From an uncultured Clostridia bacterium (GTDB lineage: Bacteria > Bacillota > Clostridia > Christensenellales > UBA1242), in contig CANBBP010000006.1 of the NCBI GenBank assembly GCA_947366895.1, forward strand, positions 1-63,741: a DNA stretch of 63,741 nt, read 5' to 3'. This document shows positions 8,558 through 19,511 of this stretch, piece after piece. How positions within the stretch are numbered: the first letter of the stretch is position 1; each line of letters starts with the position of its first letter. The position numbers were made by a program, and so were the translations under genes. The notes under the pieces were generated by a model. It was not told the origin of the DNA, made no database searches, and worked only from the letters and a program-made list of their open reading frames with translations.

Positions 8558-11500
8558 ATGAAAAAAAATTTAAACATATTAAAATGTTTTATGTTGATTA
8601 TTTTATCAGCCTTTTTATTTACAGGTTGTTCTCTTATGGATTTTTTATTTCCACCTGAAAAAGTAGAAACATATCAATTTAGTGGATATGTTTTTGCTGA
8701 TGATATGCCATTACCTGATGCTACTGTTTCTTGTGGACTAAGTGAAATTACAACAGATGAAAGAGGATATTATTCTTTTTCAAACTTAACAAAAGTTGTT
8801 CAAGTAACAGTTAAGAAAGAAGGATATTATTTTGATGATACTTTAGTTTATATAAAAAGTAATCGAAATGATGTAAACTTTGAGGGTAATAAATATTATA
8901 ACATTAGCGGTAGTGTTAAAGATGGTTTAGAGAATGTTGCTAATGCAAATGTAAAAGTTACAAGTAAATCTGGAACTTATGTTACTTCTACAAATAGTTA
9001 TGGTGATTTTTATTTATCTAAATTAGCAGGTATTGCAAGCATAAGTGCTAATTATGAAGATATTGAATTTTTTTCTCAAGAAGTTAATAAAGAAACAGAA
9101 TTTGTAACAATTAATTCTGCAATAGAAGTTAAAGGCAGTATCTCTTGTGATAGCAGTTATAGTAATAATGATTTTATATTAAAGTGTAATGATGAAATTA
9201 TAGAGGATTGTTTAATATCAAAAGATGAAAATAGTTTAATATTTAATATTAAAAATGTTAAACCAAATACAAAAATTAAGTTAGAGAGTTCTTCATTTTT
9301 TATAGATAATAATGAGTTTACGGTAACAAATGAAAATAGGCAAGTATCATTTAATTGTGAAAAATTTTATTCGGCAAATATTAAAGTTGTTAGTGGTCAA
9401 ACAATATTGCAAGATGCTGAGTTATTAGTAAATGGAAACATTTATTTAACGCAAAATAATAATGGTTTAGTACTACTAGAAAATTTGCACGGTGAAAGTA
9501 TTATAACTGCAAGATTGAATGATTTTAATTTTGATACGAAAACAATAAATTATAATACAAATAATGATGTAACCATTACAGGAACTTTTGATTTAAATTT
9601 AGATATTACTACTGATGATAATTTATATGATGATATTAAAGTAATTATAAATGGAAAAGAAATATCAGTTTTAAATAATAAATTAAATTTATTAGATGTT
9701 CAACTAGGTGACAATATATTAATTGATTCAGACAATTATTATATTGAAAATCAAGAGTTTGAAATATTATCAACTAATAATTTAGTTTTAAATTTATTTA
9801 GATATTTTACTTTAAATTTATCGGTGACTTATAAAAATAATCCTTTAAGTAATGTTAATGTAATTATAGGGGATGACTCATATAACTTAAACACAAATGG
9901 TTTATTAATTGTTGATAACCTTTATGGTAATAGAGATGTTGAGATTAATTTAAACGGATATAAGTTTGATAAATACATAACAAATATTAATAATTGCAAC
10001 ATAGAAGCAGTTGCTAAAAAGATTTTTAATCTTACAGGTAAGGTTGTTAGTGGCGATATAATATTAGAAAATGCAATTGTAAGAACAAATAATCAAGAAA
10101 TATTAACCGATAATAATGGGGAATTTGTTGTTGAGGGCCTTTATGAAGGAGGAACAATAGTTGCTAGTTTAAATAATTATAATGAGGCTCAAATTGAATA
10201 TGAAATTGAAAATGAATATTTAATTATTAATTTAACTTATAATATTGCTGGTGAAATAGTATGTGGTGATAATAAATTAAATGATGTTATAGTTAAAGTT
10301 GGGGAGCAAACAACTACCACAAATTTAGATGGAAAATTTGTTTTATCAAATTTACAGGGCAATAGCAAAATTGAGTTTGAAAAAGCTTATTACAATTTTA
10401 GTTCAGTAAATGTAAATAAAGAGAACAAAAACATTTTAGTTACTTCTACTTATTATATAGAAGGAAATGTAACTGATAGCACTAATAATGCAATAACAGA
10501 TTTTAATATAATTTTGATTGATGTAAATAGTGATGAACAAATTTTAACAACTACAAATAATGAAGGATATTTTATATTTAATAATTTATTAGGGGAATAT
10601 GTTTTACTATATGACACAAATGTAGATTTTACATTAAAACCCAGTTATCATGATGTAACTAGTGGCGGAAGATATAACTTTTCTAATAATGGTTATGGCT
10701 TTAGTGGAAGAGTAATGTGTGGAGAAATACCAGTAGCTAATGTTCAGATTACTGCAGGTGAACAAACTACAACAACAAATGAACAAGGATATTACACCTT
10801 TGCACTTATAACAAAACCAACAACTTTAAGTTTATATAAAAATGGATATACCTTTGAAAATAATAATTTTGCTATAAATGAAGAACTAGATGAAAGAATA
10901 GACATTAACTTTAATTGTACTTATAGTATTAGTGGTAATGTATTAAGTGGTAAACTACCTTTAGAAAATGCTTTAGTTGAAATTCAAAATAAAGTTTGCC
11001 AAACTGATGAAAGTGGATATTATGTTATAAATGGAATAGAAGGGCATGCTTCAATTACTATTACTAAGCAGGGTTATACTTTTGAAGGTAAAACTGAAAT
11101 TTCAGAAGCAGAAACATTAAGCTTTAATGCCTATTATACTGCAAAATACAAAATTGTTACAGGTGAAATTAATGTTAGTGGTGTAACACTTGTAACAAAT
11201 AATGGTAGTTTTATAAGTGATAGTTCAGGCTTAATAATAGTAGAAAATGTAGAAATCGGCGAAAGTTTTACATTATCAAAAGAAGGCTATAATTTTAGTG
11301 ATTATACATTTAATGGTTTTTCTTCTAGTGAAATAATAATTAATTGTAGTTATAATATTGTAGGAACAGTTTTTAATGGGGAAGCAACAATAAGCAATGT
11401 TAGTGTACTATTAAATAATAACATTATAACTACTAGTGATAGCAATGGTTGTTTTGTATTAAACAACTTAGAAGGGAAAAATTATTTATCCTTTTCTATG

Positions 11501-13303
11501 GAAAATTATCAGTTTGATAATATAGAAATTTCATCTCCTATTAATTTAGAAGTTTATGCAAAATATTCAGTTAGCGGATATGTAAAGGTTGGTTCATCTG
11601 CTTTAAGCAATGTTAAAGTTATTGCAGGAAAATTTGAGACAACAACAAATGGTGCTGGTTATTTTGAAATAAATGGTTTAACTACAAAAGTTAATCTTAT
11701 TTTAGAGAAAGAAGGATATGAATTTGAAGGCCAATTTGAAGTTAATGGTTTTAGCGAACTTGAATTTAAAGCAACCTATATGGTATGTGGTTATGTAAGA
11801 AGTGGCTCAGATGGAGTAAGTGGGGTGTTAGTAACTTCATCAATAGGTGGCAATGGTATTGAAACTGATTTAAATGGTTACTACGAAATAAGAGGGCAAG
11901 AAGGTATAATAACTTTAACTTTTGAAAAAGATGGTTATGAAACTGTAGTTTCACAAAGCATTAATGCTTTTACAAATAATTTAAATGTTAATCTTACTTA
12001 TAGTGTAGTTATTAATTTTTCAGGAACTGATGATTATAGTGGCATATTTGTATCAGTAAATGGAAGCAGAAAAGAATATTCGGATAGCACTATTACTTTA
12101 TCAGGACTTGAAGGATTTAATAAAATTACATTTTCAAAAACAGGATATTCGTTTAATCCAAATGAATATGGTGTTGAAGGATATGTAATAATAGAGGTTG
12201 AATTAATAAGATATTATTCAGCAAACTTTAGAGTAGTAACTGATAGTGGATTATTTGTAAGTGATGCTCAGGTATATGCTGGAACAAAACTTGCAAATTT
12301 TGGTCAAGATGGAAAATATTATGTTGATGAATTAAGTAATAAAGTTAATGTGTATGCATATTTTAGTGTAAAAAATTCGGAAGGCAAAGAATTGTTTTCA
12401 TATACAAAAAATTATGGTATAATAGAAGATAGTGGTACTTACACAATAACTATTAGTAATGATGAGTATGCTTACTTTATGTTTGTTAGAGCATACCAAC
12501 GATTAAGAGATATATATGCATATAGAATAACAGTTAATGGTGTTGTTACTCCACGAAAATTTGCAGGACCTCAAAGTGTTTCCATGATTTATAAAAAAGT
12601 TGGCGATTTTAGAATTTATGAAAATTTAAATTATGGTGATAAGGTTGATATCCTTGGCTTAGGGGTTGATCCTAGAGTTAGTATGCTTACTGTTTCTGAT
12701 TTAAAAAATAAGACTGCTAAATATCAACTTGTAAGGTCAGAAGCATTAAATAAAGATTTAACTGCAAATTACTCTACTACTTGGCAAGCCGAGAATGTTA
12801 GTTTTGCTTCTTATCAATCAACTTTTGGTGCCTCTGCTGATGGATTTTACCCTTATAATATAACAAAAGAGACTATTAAAACATTATCAACTCTTAAAGT
12901 TATTGAAGGAAGTAATGATATTCAATTATCTATCTCACTAAATACTGGTGATGTAGCAACAGCTAATTATAAAACTTTAATGAACAAACTTGTGCCTGAA
13001 CAAACTATTGGAAATTTTGGAAATATTAGTTTAACTTTTACTTTTGATTCAAATGGCAATATTAAAACCTTGCAAACAAGTGAATGGTATGAAGTAAAAT
13101 CTTTTGGTCAAACAGTTGTCACTGATGGAGCTATGACTTATAATTATTCTACAAGTGAATATAATGAAAACATTAGTCAAATAGATGCAAGTTCAAACGA
13201 GGCAATAAGAAGAACATTGAATGAAACCTTGCCTCAAGATGTTAAAACAGCAATTTCAAAGATAAATAAATATATATTAAATAAAAGAAAGGAGGAAGTA
13301 TGA
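8558..13303 (+). CDS. giant repeat lipoprotein, carboxypeptidase-regulatory-like repeats
   Basis: A 1581-residue surface protein. Residues 1-24 are a lipoprotein signal with lipobox LFTGC (Cys24 is lipidated), anchoring it to the outer face of the membrane. Residues ~40-1300 hold about 16 repeats of roughly 75-80 residues with the pattern SG-V--G---L-NA-V-----TTTDE-GYY---L-G---I---K-GY-FE. This is the consensus of carboxypeptidase-D regulatory-like beta-sandwich domains, often found in adhesins. The last ~270 residues differ, with no repeats, and may be a separate ligand-binding domain I cannot name. AGGAGA precedes the ATG. Its TGA overlaps the next gene's ATG (ATGA), so the two giant proteins are translationally coupled and probably act together at the cell surface. 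Confidence 0.85.
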   Translation: MKKNLNILKCFMLIILSAFLFTGCSLMDFLFPPEKVETYQFSGYVFADDMPLPDATVSCGLSEITTDERGYYSFSNLTKVVQVTVKKEGYYFDDTLVYIKSNRNDVNFEGNKYYNISGSVKDGLENVANANVKVTSKSGTYVTSTNSYGDFYLSKLAGIASISANYEDIEFFSQEVNKETEFVTINSAIEVKGSISCDSSYSNNDFILKCNDEIIEDCLISKDENSLIFNIKNVKPNTKIKLESSSFFIDNNEFTVTNENRQVSFNCEKFYSANIKVVSGQTILQDAELLVNGNIYLTQNNNGLVLLENLHGESIITARLNDFNFDTKTINYNTNNDVTITGTFDLNLDITTDDNLYDDIKVIINGKEISVLNNKLNLLDVQLGDNILIDSDNYYIENQEFEILSTNNLVLNLFRYFTLNLSVTYKNNPLSNVNVIIGDDSYNLNTNGLLIVDNLYGNRDVEINLNGYKFDKYITNINNCNIEAVAKKIFNLTGKVVSGDIILENAIVRTNNQEILTDNNGEFVVEGLYEGGTIVASLNNYNEAQIEYEIENEYLIINLTYNIAGEIVCGDNKLNDVIVKVGEQTTTTNLDGKFVLSNLQGNSKIEFEKAYYNFSSVNVNKENKNILVTSTYYIEGNVTDSTNNAITDFNIILIDVNSDEQILTTTNNEGYFIFNNLLGEYVLLYDTNVDFTLKPSYHDVTSGGRYNFSNNGYGFSGRVMCGEIPVANVQITAGEQTTTTNEQGYYTFALITKPTTLSLYKNGYTFENNNFAINEELDERIDINFNCTYSISGNVLSGKLPLENALVEIQNKVCQTDESGYYVINGIEGHASITITKQGYTFEGKTEISEAETLSFNAYYTAKYKIVTGEINVSGVTLVTNNGSFISDSSGLIIVENVEIGESFTLSKEGYNFSDYTFNGFSSSEIIINCSYNIVGTVFNGEATISNVSVLLNNNIITTSDSNGCFVLNNLEGKNYLSFSMENYQFDNIEISSPINLEVYAKYSVSGYVKVGSSALSNVKVIAGKFETTTNGAGYFEINGLTTKVNLILEKEGYEFEGQFEVNGFSELEFKATYMVCGYVRSGSDGVSGVLVTSSIGGNGIETDLNGYYEIRGQEGIITLTFEKDGYETVVSQSINAFTNNLNVNLTYSVVINFSGTDDYSGIFVSVNGSRKEYSDSTITLSGLEGFNKITFSKTGYSFNPNEYGVEGYVIIEVELIRYYSANFRVVTDSGLFVSDAQVYAGTKLANFGQDGKYYVDELSNKVNVYAYFSVKNSEGKELFSYTKNYGIIEDSGTYTITISNDEYAYFMFVRAYQRLRDIYAYRITVNGVVTPRKFAGPQSVSMIYKKVGDFRIYENLNYGDKVDILGLGVDPRVSMLTVSDLKNKTAKYQLVRSEALNKDLTANYSTTWQAENVSFASYQSTFGASADGFYPYNITKETIKTLSTLKVIEGSNDIQLSISLNTGDVATANYKTLMNKLVPEQTIGNFGNISLTFTFDSNGNIKTLQTSEWYEVKSFGQTVVTDGAMTYNYSTSEYNENISQIDASSNEAIRRTLNETLPQDVKTAISKINKYILNKRKEEV

Positions 13304-16300
13304 AAAATAATTTTAAAGTAATATTTAGTTTACTTATTTGTTTTATTGCTAGTTTTTCTATTCTTTTACTTTCTCCTTCATCTATTAGTGCTAGTGCTTC
13401 TATTGTAGATACTGGTAGAGTATATCAAGCTACTAATCAAAGTAAATTTATAACACTTAACAATAATAGTTTAACTACTAAACTTTATAATGATAGCAAG
13501 TTTAATACCGAAGAACTTTATTCTATGAGTATAACAAATTGTGGTTTATGGTTTGATAATAGTGGAAATATTAGTTATTCAGCAAATGGTTCTATAATAG
13601 AAGTTACTGGAAAAAAATGTTCTAATAGTTCCCATGCTCAAAATCCTAGAATACAAACCGCCTTTAGATTACCTAGTAAATTTAATAGAGCAATTCAAAA
13701 TGGTTTTTTAAATGTTAGTTTGTATGCAAAAATATCTAATGTAAATGCATCAACTTCAGTTGGTTTTCAAAATGGTAGTTTAACAGGTAATGGAGAAATA
13801 TTTCAAAGTTGGAGTGGTTCAGGAGATTATACAATAACCGATTTAAATAGCATTTCAACAGTCACTGAGGGTGTTTATAGTGGTTATTACAAAATAGATT
13901 TCACCCCAACTTCTTCTGATATTTTGTTGGTATTTGCAAACGAACATAATAGTGGTGGACCAAATGAAAATGTTTTAAAAGTTGAAGACCCTACTATTGT
14001 ACTTAGTTCTAAAAGAAATGGTGGCACAAATATAACTAATGTAAAAGTTAATGGTAAAGATAGTGACACAAGTTGGACAAAAGAAAATAAAAAACTTACC
14101 TTTAATGTTGAAGATGATAAAATAGGTATTGACTATGTAACAATTAATGGAGATATTATTGATTGTGAAAATATCTCAATTAATAATGACACATTAAAAA
14201 GTTATTGCTACGAAGTAAGTTCTATAGCAGAAACTAACTTTGTTATTGTTGCTTACGACTTTTTAGGCACTCCAACAACTTTATCTAAACTTGTTGGTTT
14301 TGTTGATAGTCAAGACGTTAGTGATATTAATATCATGGCAGATAAATCATATCATGAAAAAAATATTGATATTAGTATTTCATTCATAGAAGATACTACA
14401 CATAGTCATGATTATGTTTTTTATACTTTAGTAGATAACTCTAGCTTTGAAGATACCACTCCTGACCCTAGTGATACTACTGGAAAAACAAAGCAAGTTA
14501 ATCATCAAAATGGAGAATATACTTTTCATTTTAATTTTGATAAAGATGGAGAATATACTCTTACTTTATTAATAATTGATGAAGCTGGTCATAGTAAATT
14601 ATTTTCTCATACTTTTACCATTGATAGTGTTAAACGTAGAGTTAATGTAATTGCTCACCATGGGTCTTATCAGTTAGATGGAGTATATGAAGATGAACAA
14701 GGTTTATATACTTGGAGTGGAGAAAGAGTTACAATAAGTTATAATGCTGATGAAAATTTCCGTTTTTATAAATTATTTAGAAATGGAAGCGAAATGCAAA
14801 CAAATGGAAGCATTTATAACTATGAATGCAAAGATGCCGATATTGAAATTGAAATTTTTAATAGATTTGAAATCCTATTAAATCCAAAACTTGTTTATGA
14901 ATTTAATGTAAACGGAACTAATTTAGAATATAAACTAAACACTGATATTTTACAAAATGTTTTAAGTTATGAAGAACTTAAAGAATTATTAAACATTCAA
15001 GAAGATTTATCAAATGAAGTAATTTTAAATTTATTAAATGAAAACATTTCAAATAATATATCTTTTACTATATCTAAAGATAATTTTAATACAGATACAA
15101 TTTTTGATAAAGGAACATATTTAGTAAGTTGGAGTGTTGATACTTCAAACTATATGGGCAATGGAAATTTTGAAATAGTTGTTAATCCTAAAACTTTAGA
15201 AATAGAATATTTAGATAATAACTTTATATATAATGGTAATGTTCAAAACATCAACTATAAAGAAATTTCAGGACAGAAAATTATAGTTAAGTACTTTATG
15301 TCTAATTCAGAAAATGGCAACAACGATAATGAAGTAGAATTTAAAAATGCTGGTAATTATAGAGTAGAACTTACATTAAAAGATGAAAATTATCAATTAT
15401 CTAATGGAGTAATTTTTGTTACCATCAATAAAAAAGAAGTTAATGCAATTATTACTAATACAAACTTTACATATAATACAAATGAACAATCAATAATTTA
15501 TACCTTAAGTGAAGATATACCAAGTTTTGTTCTTTATTATATAGATAATAATGAACAATCTATGCAAACAACTTTTAAAAATGCTGGCAACTATTCATTT
15601 ATAATTTTACCAGAAGATGAAAATAATTATTTAATTAATAACAATTCAGGTAATTGTAAAATTGAAAAGGTTATTGCAAATATAAAAGTAAATAAATACA
15701 TTTATGATTATACAGGTAATGTTTTAAATCTTGACTATTCACTAACAGCTAATAATGAAGCAGTTATTGTTAATGGGTTAAAAATAAATTATAGTATTGG
15801 AGACAATAATTTAGTAGAATTTAAAGAACCTAATACTTATAATTTTGTATTTACTACAGATGATATAAACAATTATATTTTACAAGGGGATATATCAGGT
15901 CTTGCTACTATTAAAAAAACTATAGTAAAAATTTATCTTTCTAATAGTAGTTATGAATATACAGGTAGTGAAATTAATCTTGACTATTATTTTGTAAATG
16001 AAGATAATGAACATTTAACAAGTTTAAACAATATAGAATTAAAGTTTATTCAAAATAATCAATATGTTGATTTTATTGAATGCGGAGAATACTCTTATGA
16101 ATTTGTAACCGAAGACAAGAATTATGAACTTATTTATATTGATAGAACAAACATAAATATTGTTAAAGCAGTTTTAAATATCAACATTTTAAATTCTTCA
16201 TATATTTACAATCAAAATGGTATTACATTAAATTATAAAATTACATCAAATAATGGAAAAGATTATACTAATAATAACAATATTTCTTTAGTAATTAGTC

Positions 16301-19300
16301 AAAACGGAGAAAGTACTAATTTAAATAATGTTGGTTTATACACTTATACTTTTTCTTCAAATAATGAAAATATTATTTTATCTTCAGCAGATGAATTTGG
16401 AAAAGTTTCAGGAATAATTGAAATAGTTCCAAAAGAAGTTATTGTAGAAGTTATAAATAGTTATGATTATACTGGTAGAGAAATTGAATTTAAATACTCT
16501 CTTAGTGAAGATATTCTAGTAAATGTTGAAGTTGAAACTTTATTAAATGCTGGAAATTATGTTTATAAAATAACATCACAAAATAACAATTATGTTATTC
16601 TTAATAATTTAGGTGAAATAATTGTTAATCCTAAAGAGTTATCTTTAAGTGAAATTACCACAAATTATATTTTTAATGGAGAAAATATTTCTATAGAATA
16701 TGCTATAGAAATGGAACAAGAATTTTTAGAAGAAATTAATAATTTAGATTGTTTAATTACTTTTAGTTATGCAGATAATGAAACCGAAATTTTTTCAAAT
16801 ATTATAAATGCAAATTCTTATAAAATATTTATTACTCCAACAAATAGCAATTTTGTTATTAATACAAAAGATATTATTATTGTTGTTAGTCCTAAAGACA
16901 TTAAAATTGATGTTATAAATAATATAAAAACATATGATAAAACAAACAAAAATATTGATATAACTGTTGAAGACAATATTGATTATGCTATTAACTATTA
17001 TTTAAATGGTGAAGAAGTAAACGAAACAATAAACGCAGGAATATATGATTTTATAGTAACTATACTTGATAGCAATTATACTGGAACAATTTCAGGTACT
17101 TTTGAAATTAAACCTGCTTCATTAACTATACAAGTTGTCTCTGACCAATATAAAGTTTATGGTGATGATATTGATGAAAAATATGATTACACCTTGTCAG
17201 GACTAATTGAAGGTGATGAGATTGAAGTTAATTTATCTCGTGATGAAGGCGAAAATGTAGGGTTATACCAAATATATTTAGATAACATTAATTGTTTAAA
17301 TTATTCTATTAATTTTGTATCAAGACCTTTTAAAATAATAGCTAGAAAACTTATGATTATAGCAGACAATATGATAAAAGAATTTGATGCAGAAGATGGA
17401 GAATTAACTTATAAAATTAGTTATGGCAATTTGATAAATGGCGATACATTACAAGGTGCTCTTGTAAGAGAAACAGGTGAAGATGTTGGTGTATACAATA
17501 TTAATTTAGGAACATTAGGTAATAACAATTATCAAATAATATTCAAGAAAGCAACATTTACTATTGTTCCTAGTGACTTATATATTAAACTAAATGATAT
17601 ATCTACAATTTATGGTGAAGAACTCCCTTTATCATTTAGTGCTAACAAATCCTTTAAACAAGAAATGGTAACAGGTAGTATTCAAAGAGCATTAGGTAAT
17701 AATGTTGGGGAATACGAAATAAATAAAGGTTCTTTACAAAGTAAAAATTATAACTTAATTATTACAAATGGTATTTATACAATAAATCCTAGACCTGCAC
17801 AAGTAACAGCAATTAATACTCAAAAGACTTATGGATTAAATGATAACTTATCTTATGTAGTTTCAGAACTTATAAATAATGATGTATTACAGGGAAATAT
17901 TTCAAGAGAAACTGGAGAAGATGCAGGAACTTATGCTATTAATTTAGGTTCATTGGAAACATTAAACCCTAATTATTCTTTTACTCTTATATCTGATAAC
18001 TTTATAATTAACAAAGCTAGTATCTCTATTGTTATTGATGATATTACTCAAATTTATGGCGAAGAAGAAAAAGAATATACTTATAAAGTAACAAGATTAG
18101 ATAATTCACAATTAGTAGAAGATTTAAAATTAAATTTATTTAGGAAAAATAGTGATAAAATTGATGCAGGCGAATATGTTATATCAGCAGAGTTTTTACC
18201 TTTAAAAAACTATGTTATAGATAGTTTAAGATCAGGTGTTTATACAATTGAAAAAGCAAACATAATACCTGAACTTATGGCAACTACAACAACTTATAAT
18301 GGAAATGTTCAACATTTTACAAATACAAACTTCCCTTATGAATTAAACTTTGTTTATAAACGTAATGGAATAGAAGTTGATAGTGTTGTAAATGCTGGAA
18401 CATATACTGTTCAAGGTTTCTTTGCTGGTAACAATAATTATTATCCAGCAAGAAGTAATACTGTTGGTTTTGTGGTTAATAAATTATCGGTATGCTTTAA
18501 TTTGGGTGAAAATGTATTTATATATGATGGTGAAGAAAAGTTCCCTGAATATTCATTTGATGAAAATTTAGGTTTATCAAAAAATGCTATTACTTACGAA
18601 TTTGCTAATGGAATAAATCCTGTTGAAATTGGTGAATATAGTTTTGTTCTTCAAATTAACGATGATAATTATGAAGGGCAAGCACAAGGAATAATTAAAA
18701 TAACAAAACCATTTTCTTTTGTAACAGATTTTGCTACTTTAGAGTGTGATGATGCAGGTAATGATTCAAGCATTAAAAATTTAAAACTTGTTGGCAAAGT
18801 TTTTAGTGGAAAATTTAATAATCAAGAAATATTGCAAGCTTGTGCTTTTGAAGGTGTAGAACAAGTAACTAAAAATCATGTATTTACAGTTAGAATGCGT
18901 GCAAAAACAAATGATGGCAATGTTTATGTTTATAAGATAGATAAAAATAATGTTGCTACTGAAGTTGTTGTTTCTGTTGAAGATGGATATTATATTTTTA
19001 AAGTAGATGGGTTAGATTGTTTTTATATTGTTACAAAAGATATAGAACCTATGTCTTTAATAGCTGTTGCAAGTATTATAGGAGTATCAATAGTTGTTTT
19101 AGTTGCTATTGTTATTGCCTTTAAAGTTAGAAGAAATCGCAAGAAAAAACTAGCTGTTAAAATGGCAAAAAATAATGCAGAACAAAAAATTGAAGTTAAT
19201 GAAGTTGATATTAGTAATAACAATAATCAAGAAAATTCTTTGGGCAACAAAAATAAAAAAGTTAGAATGGATGAAGTTTTAAGTAAAGCCATAAATAATG

Positions 19301-19368
19301 GAACAATAAATCAAGATAATGCTAATATTGATAATAAAAATAATCAAATAAATGAAAATAAAAATTAA
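13300..19368 (+). CDS. giant membrane-anchored surface protein with MBG/YDG-type repeats
   Basis: A 2022-residue protein. A signal peptide occupies residues 1-32 (ending SISASA). The next ~550 residues include a beta-rich N-terminal domain and Ig-like segments. From ~620 to ~1280 there are repeats of about 75 residues with Y-G/N-----Y and NAGNY motifs. From ~1280 to ~1720 there are MBG-type repeats with KVYGD, Y--SGLI-GD and GENVGLY-I motifs. A single transmembrane segment lies near 1921-1942 (LIAVASIIGVSIVVLVA), then RRNRKKK and an ~80-residue cytosolic Asn/Lys-rich tail. No LPXTG motif is present, so anchoring is by the membrane helix. AGGAGG precedes the ATG, which overlaps the preceding stop. 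Likely adhesin or cell-envelope spacer; the function is inferred. Confidence 0.85.
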   Translation: MKNNFKVIFSLLICFIASFSILLLSPSSISASASIVDTGRVYQATNQSKFITLNNNSLTTKLYNDSKFNTEELYSMSITNCGLWFDNSGNISYSANGSIIEVTGKKCSNSSHAQNPRIQTAFRLPSKFNRAIQNGFLNVSLYAKISNVNASTSVGFQNGSLTGNGEIFQSWSGSGDYTITDLNSISTVTEGVYSGYYKIDFTPTSSDILLVFANEHNSGGPNENVLKVEDPTIVLSSKRNGGTNITNVKVNGKDSDTSWTKENKKLTFNVEDDKIGIDYVTINGDIIDCENISINNDTLKSYCYEVSSIAETNFVIVAYDFLGTPTTLSKLVGFVDSQDVSDINIMADKSYHEKNIDISISFIEDTTHSHDYVFYTLVDNSSFEDTTPDPSDTTGKTKQVNHQNGEYTFHFNFDKDGEYTLTLLIIDEAGHSKLFSHTFTIDSVKRRVNVIAHHGSYQLDGVYEDEQGLYTWSGERVTISYNADENFRFYKLFRNGSEMQTNGSIYNYECKDADIEIEIFNRFEILLNPKLVYEFNVNGTNLEYKLNTDILQNVLSYEELKELLNIQEDLSNEVILNLLNENISNNISFTISKDNFNTDTIFDKGTYLVSWSVDTSNYMGNGNFEIVVNPKTLEIEYLDNNFIYNGNVQNINYKEISGQKIIVKYFMSNSENGNNDNEVEFKNAGNYRVELTLKDENYQLSNGVIFVTINKKEVNAIITNTNFTYNTNEQSIIYTLSEDIPSFVLYYIDNNEQSMQTTFKNAGNYSFIILPEDENNYLINNNSGNCKIEKVIANIKVNKYIYDYTGNVLNLDYSLTANNEAVIVNGLKINYSIGDNNLVEFKEPNTYNFVFTTDDINNYILQGDISGLATIKKTIVKIYLSNSSYEYTGSEINLDYYFVNEDNEHLTSLNNIELKFIQNNQYVDFIECGEYSYEFVTEDKNYELIYIDRTNINIVKAVLNINILNSSYIYNQNGITLNYKITSNNGKDYTNNNNISLVISQNGESTNLNNVGLYTYTFSSNNENIILSSADEFGKVSGIIEIVPKEVIVEVINSYDYTGREIEFKYSLSEDILVNVEVETLLNAGNYVYKITSQNNNYVILNNLGEIIVNPKELSLSEITTNYIFNGENISIEYAIEMEQEFLEEINNLDCLITFSYADNETEIFSNIINANSYKIFITPTNSNFVINTKDIIIVVSPKDIKIDVINNIKTYDKTNKNIDITVEDNIDYAINYYLNGEEVNETINAGIYDFIVTILDSNYTGTISGTFEIKPASLTIQVVSDQYKVYGDDIDEKYDYTLSGLIEGDEIEVNLSRDEGENVGLYQIYLDNINCLNYSINFVSRPFKIIARKLMIIADNMIKEFDAEDGELTYKISYGNLINGDTLQGALVRETGEDVGVYNINLGTLGNNNYQIIFKKATFTIVPSDLYIKLNDISTIYGEELPLSFSANKSFKQEMVTGSIQRALGNNVGEYEINKGSLQSKNYNLIITNGIYTINPRPAQVTAINTQKTYGLNDNLSYVVSELINNDVLQGNISRETGEDAGTYAINLGSLETLNPNYSFTLISDNFIINKASISIVIDDITQIYGEEEKEYTYKVTRLDNSQLVEDLKLNLFRKNSDKIDAGEYVISAEFLPLKNYVIDSLRSGVYTIEKANIIPELMATTTTYNGNVQHFTNTNFPYELNFVYKRNGIEVDSVVNAGTYTVQGFFAGNNNYYPARSNTVGFVVNKLSVCFNLGENVFIYDGEEKFPEYSFDENLGLSKNAITYEFANGINPVEIGEYSFVLQINDDNYEGQAQGIIKITKPFSFVTDFATLECDDAGNDSSIKNLKLVGKVFSGKFNNQEILQACAFEGVEQVTKNHVFTVRMRAKTNDGNVYVYKIDKNNVATEVVVSVEDGYYIFKVDGLDCFYIVTKDIEPMSLIAVASIIGVSIVVLVAIVIAFKVRRNRKKKLAVKMAKNNAEQKIEVNEVDISNNNNQENSLGNKNKKVRMDEVLSKAINNGTINQDNANIDNKNNQINENKN

Positions 19369-19438
19369 AAATTTTTAATTTATAATAATTTAAATTTTAT
19401 TATATAAAAATATTATTAGTTTAATTATTTATTCAAAT

Positions 19439-19478
19439 AAAAAAAGACATTTTATTTAGTTATAAAGTGTCTTTTTTT
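19439..19478. terminator. bidirectional terminator
   Basis: AAAAAGACA...TGTCTTTTTTT hairpin between the convergent genes ending at 19368 (+) and 19512 (-). Confidence 0.75.
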
Positions 19479-19511
19479 ATTTTGTTTTTTATTAATTAGT
19501 TTTAAAAATAA

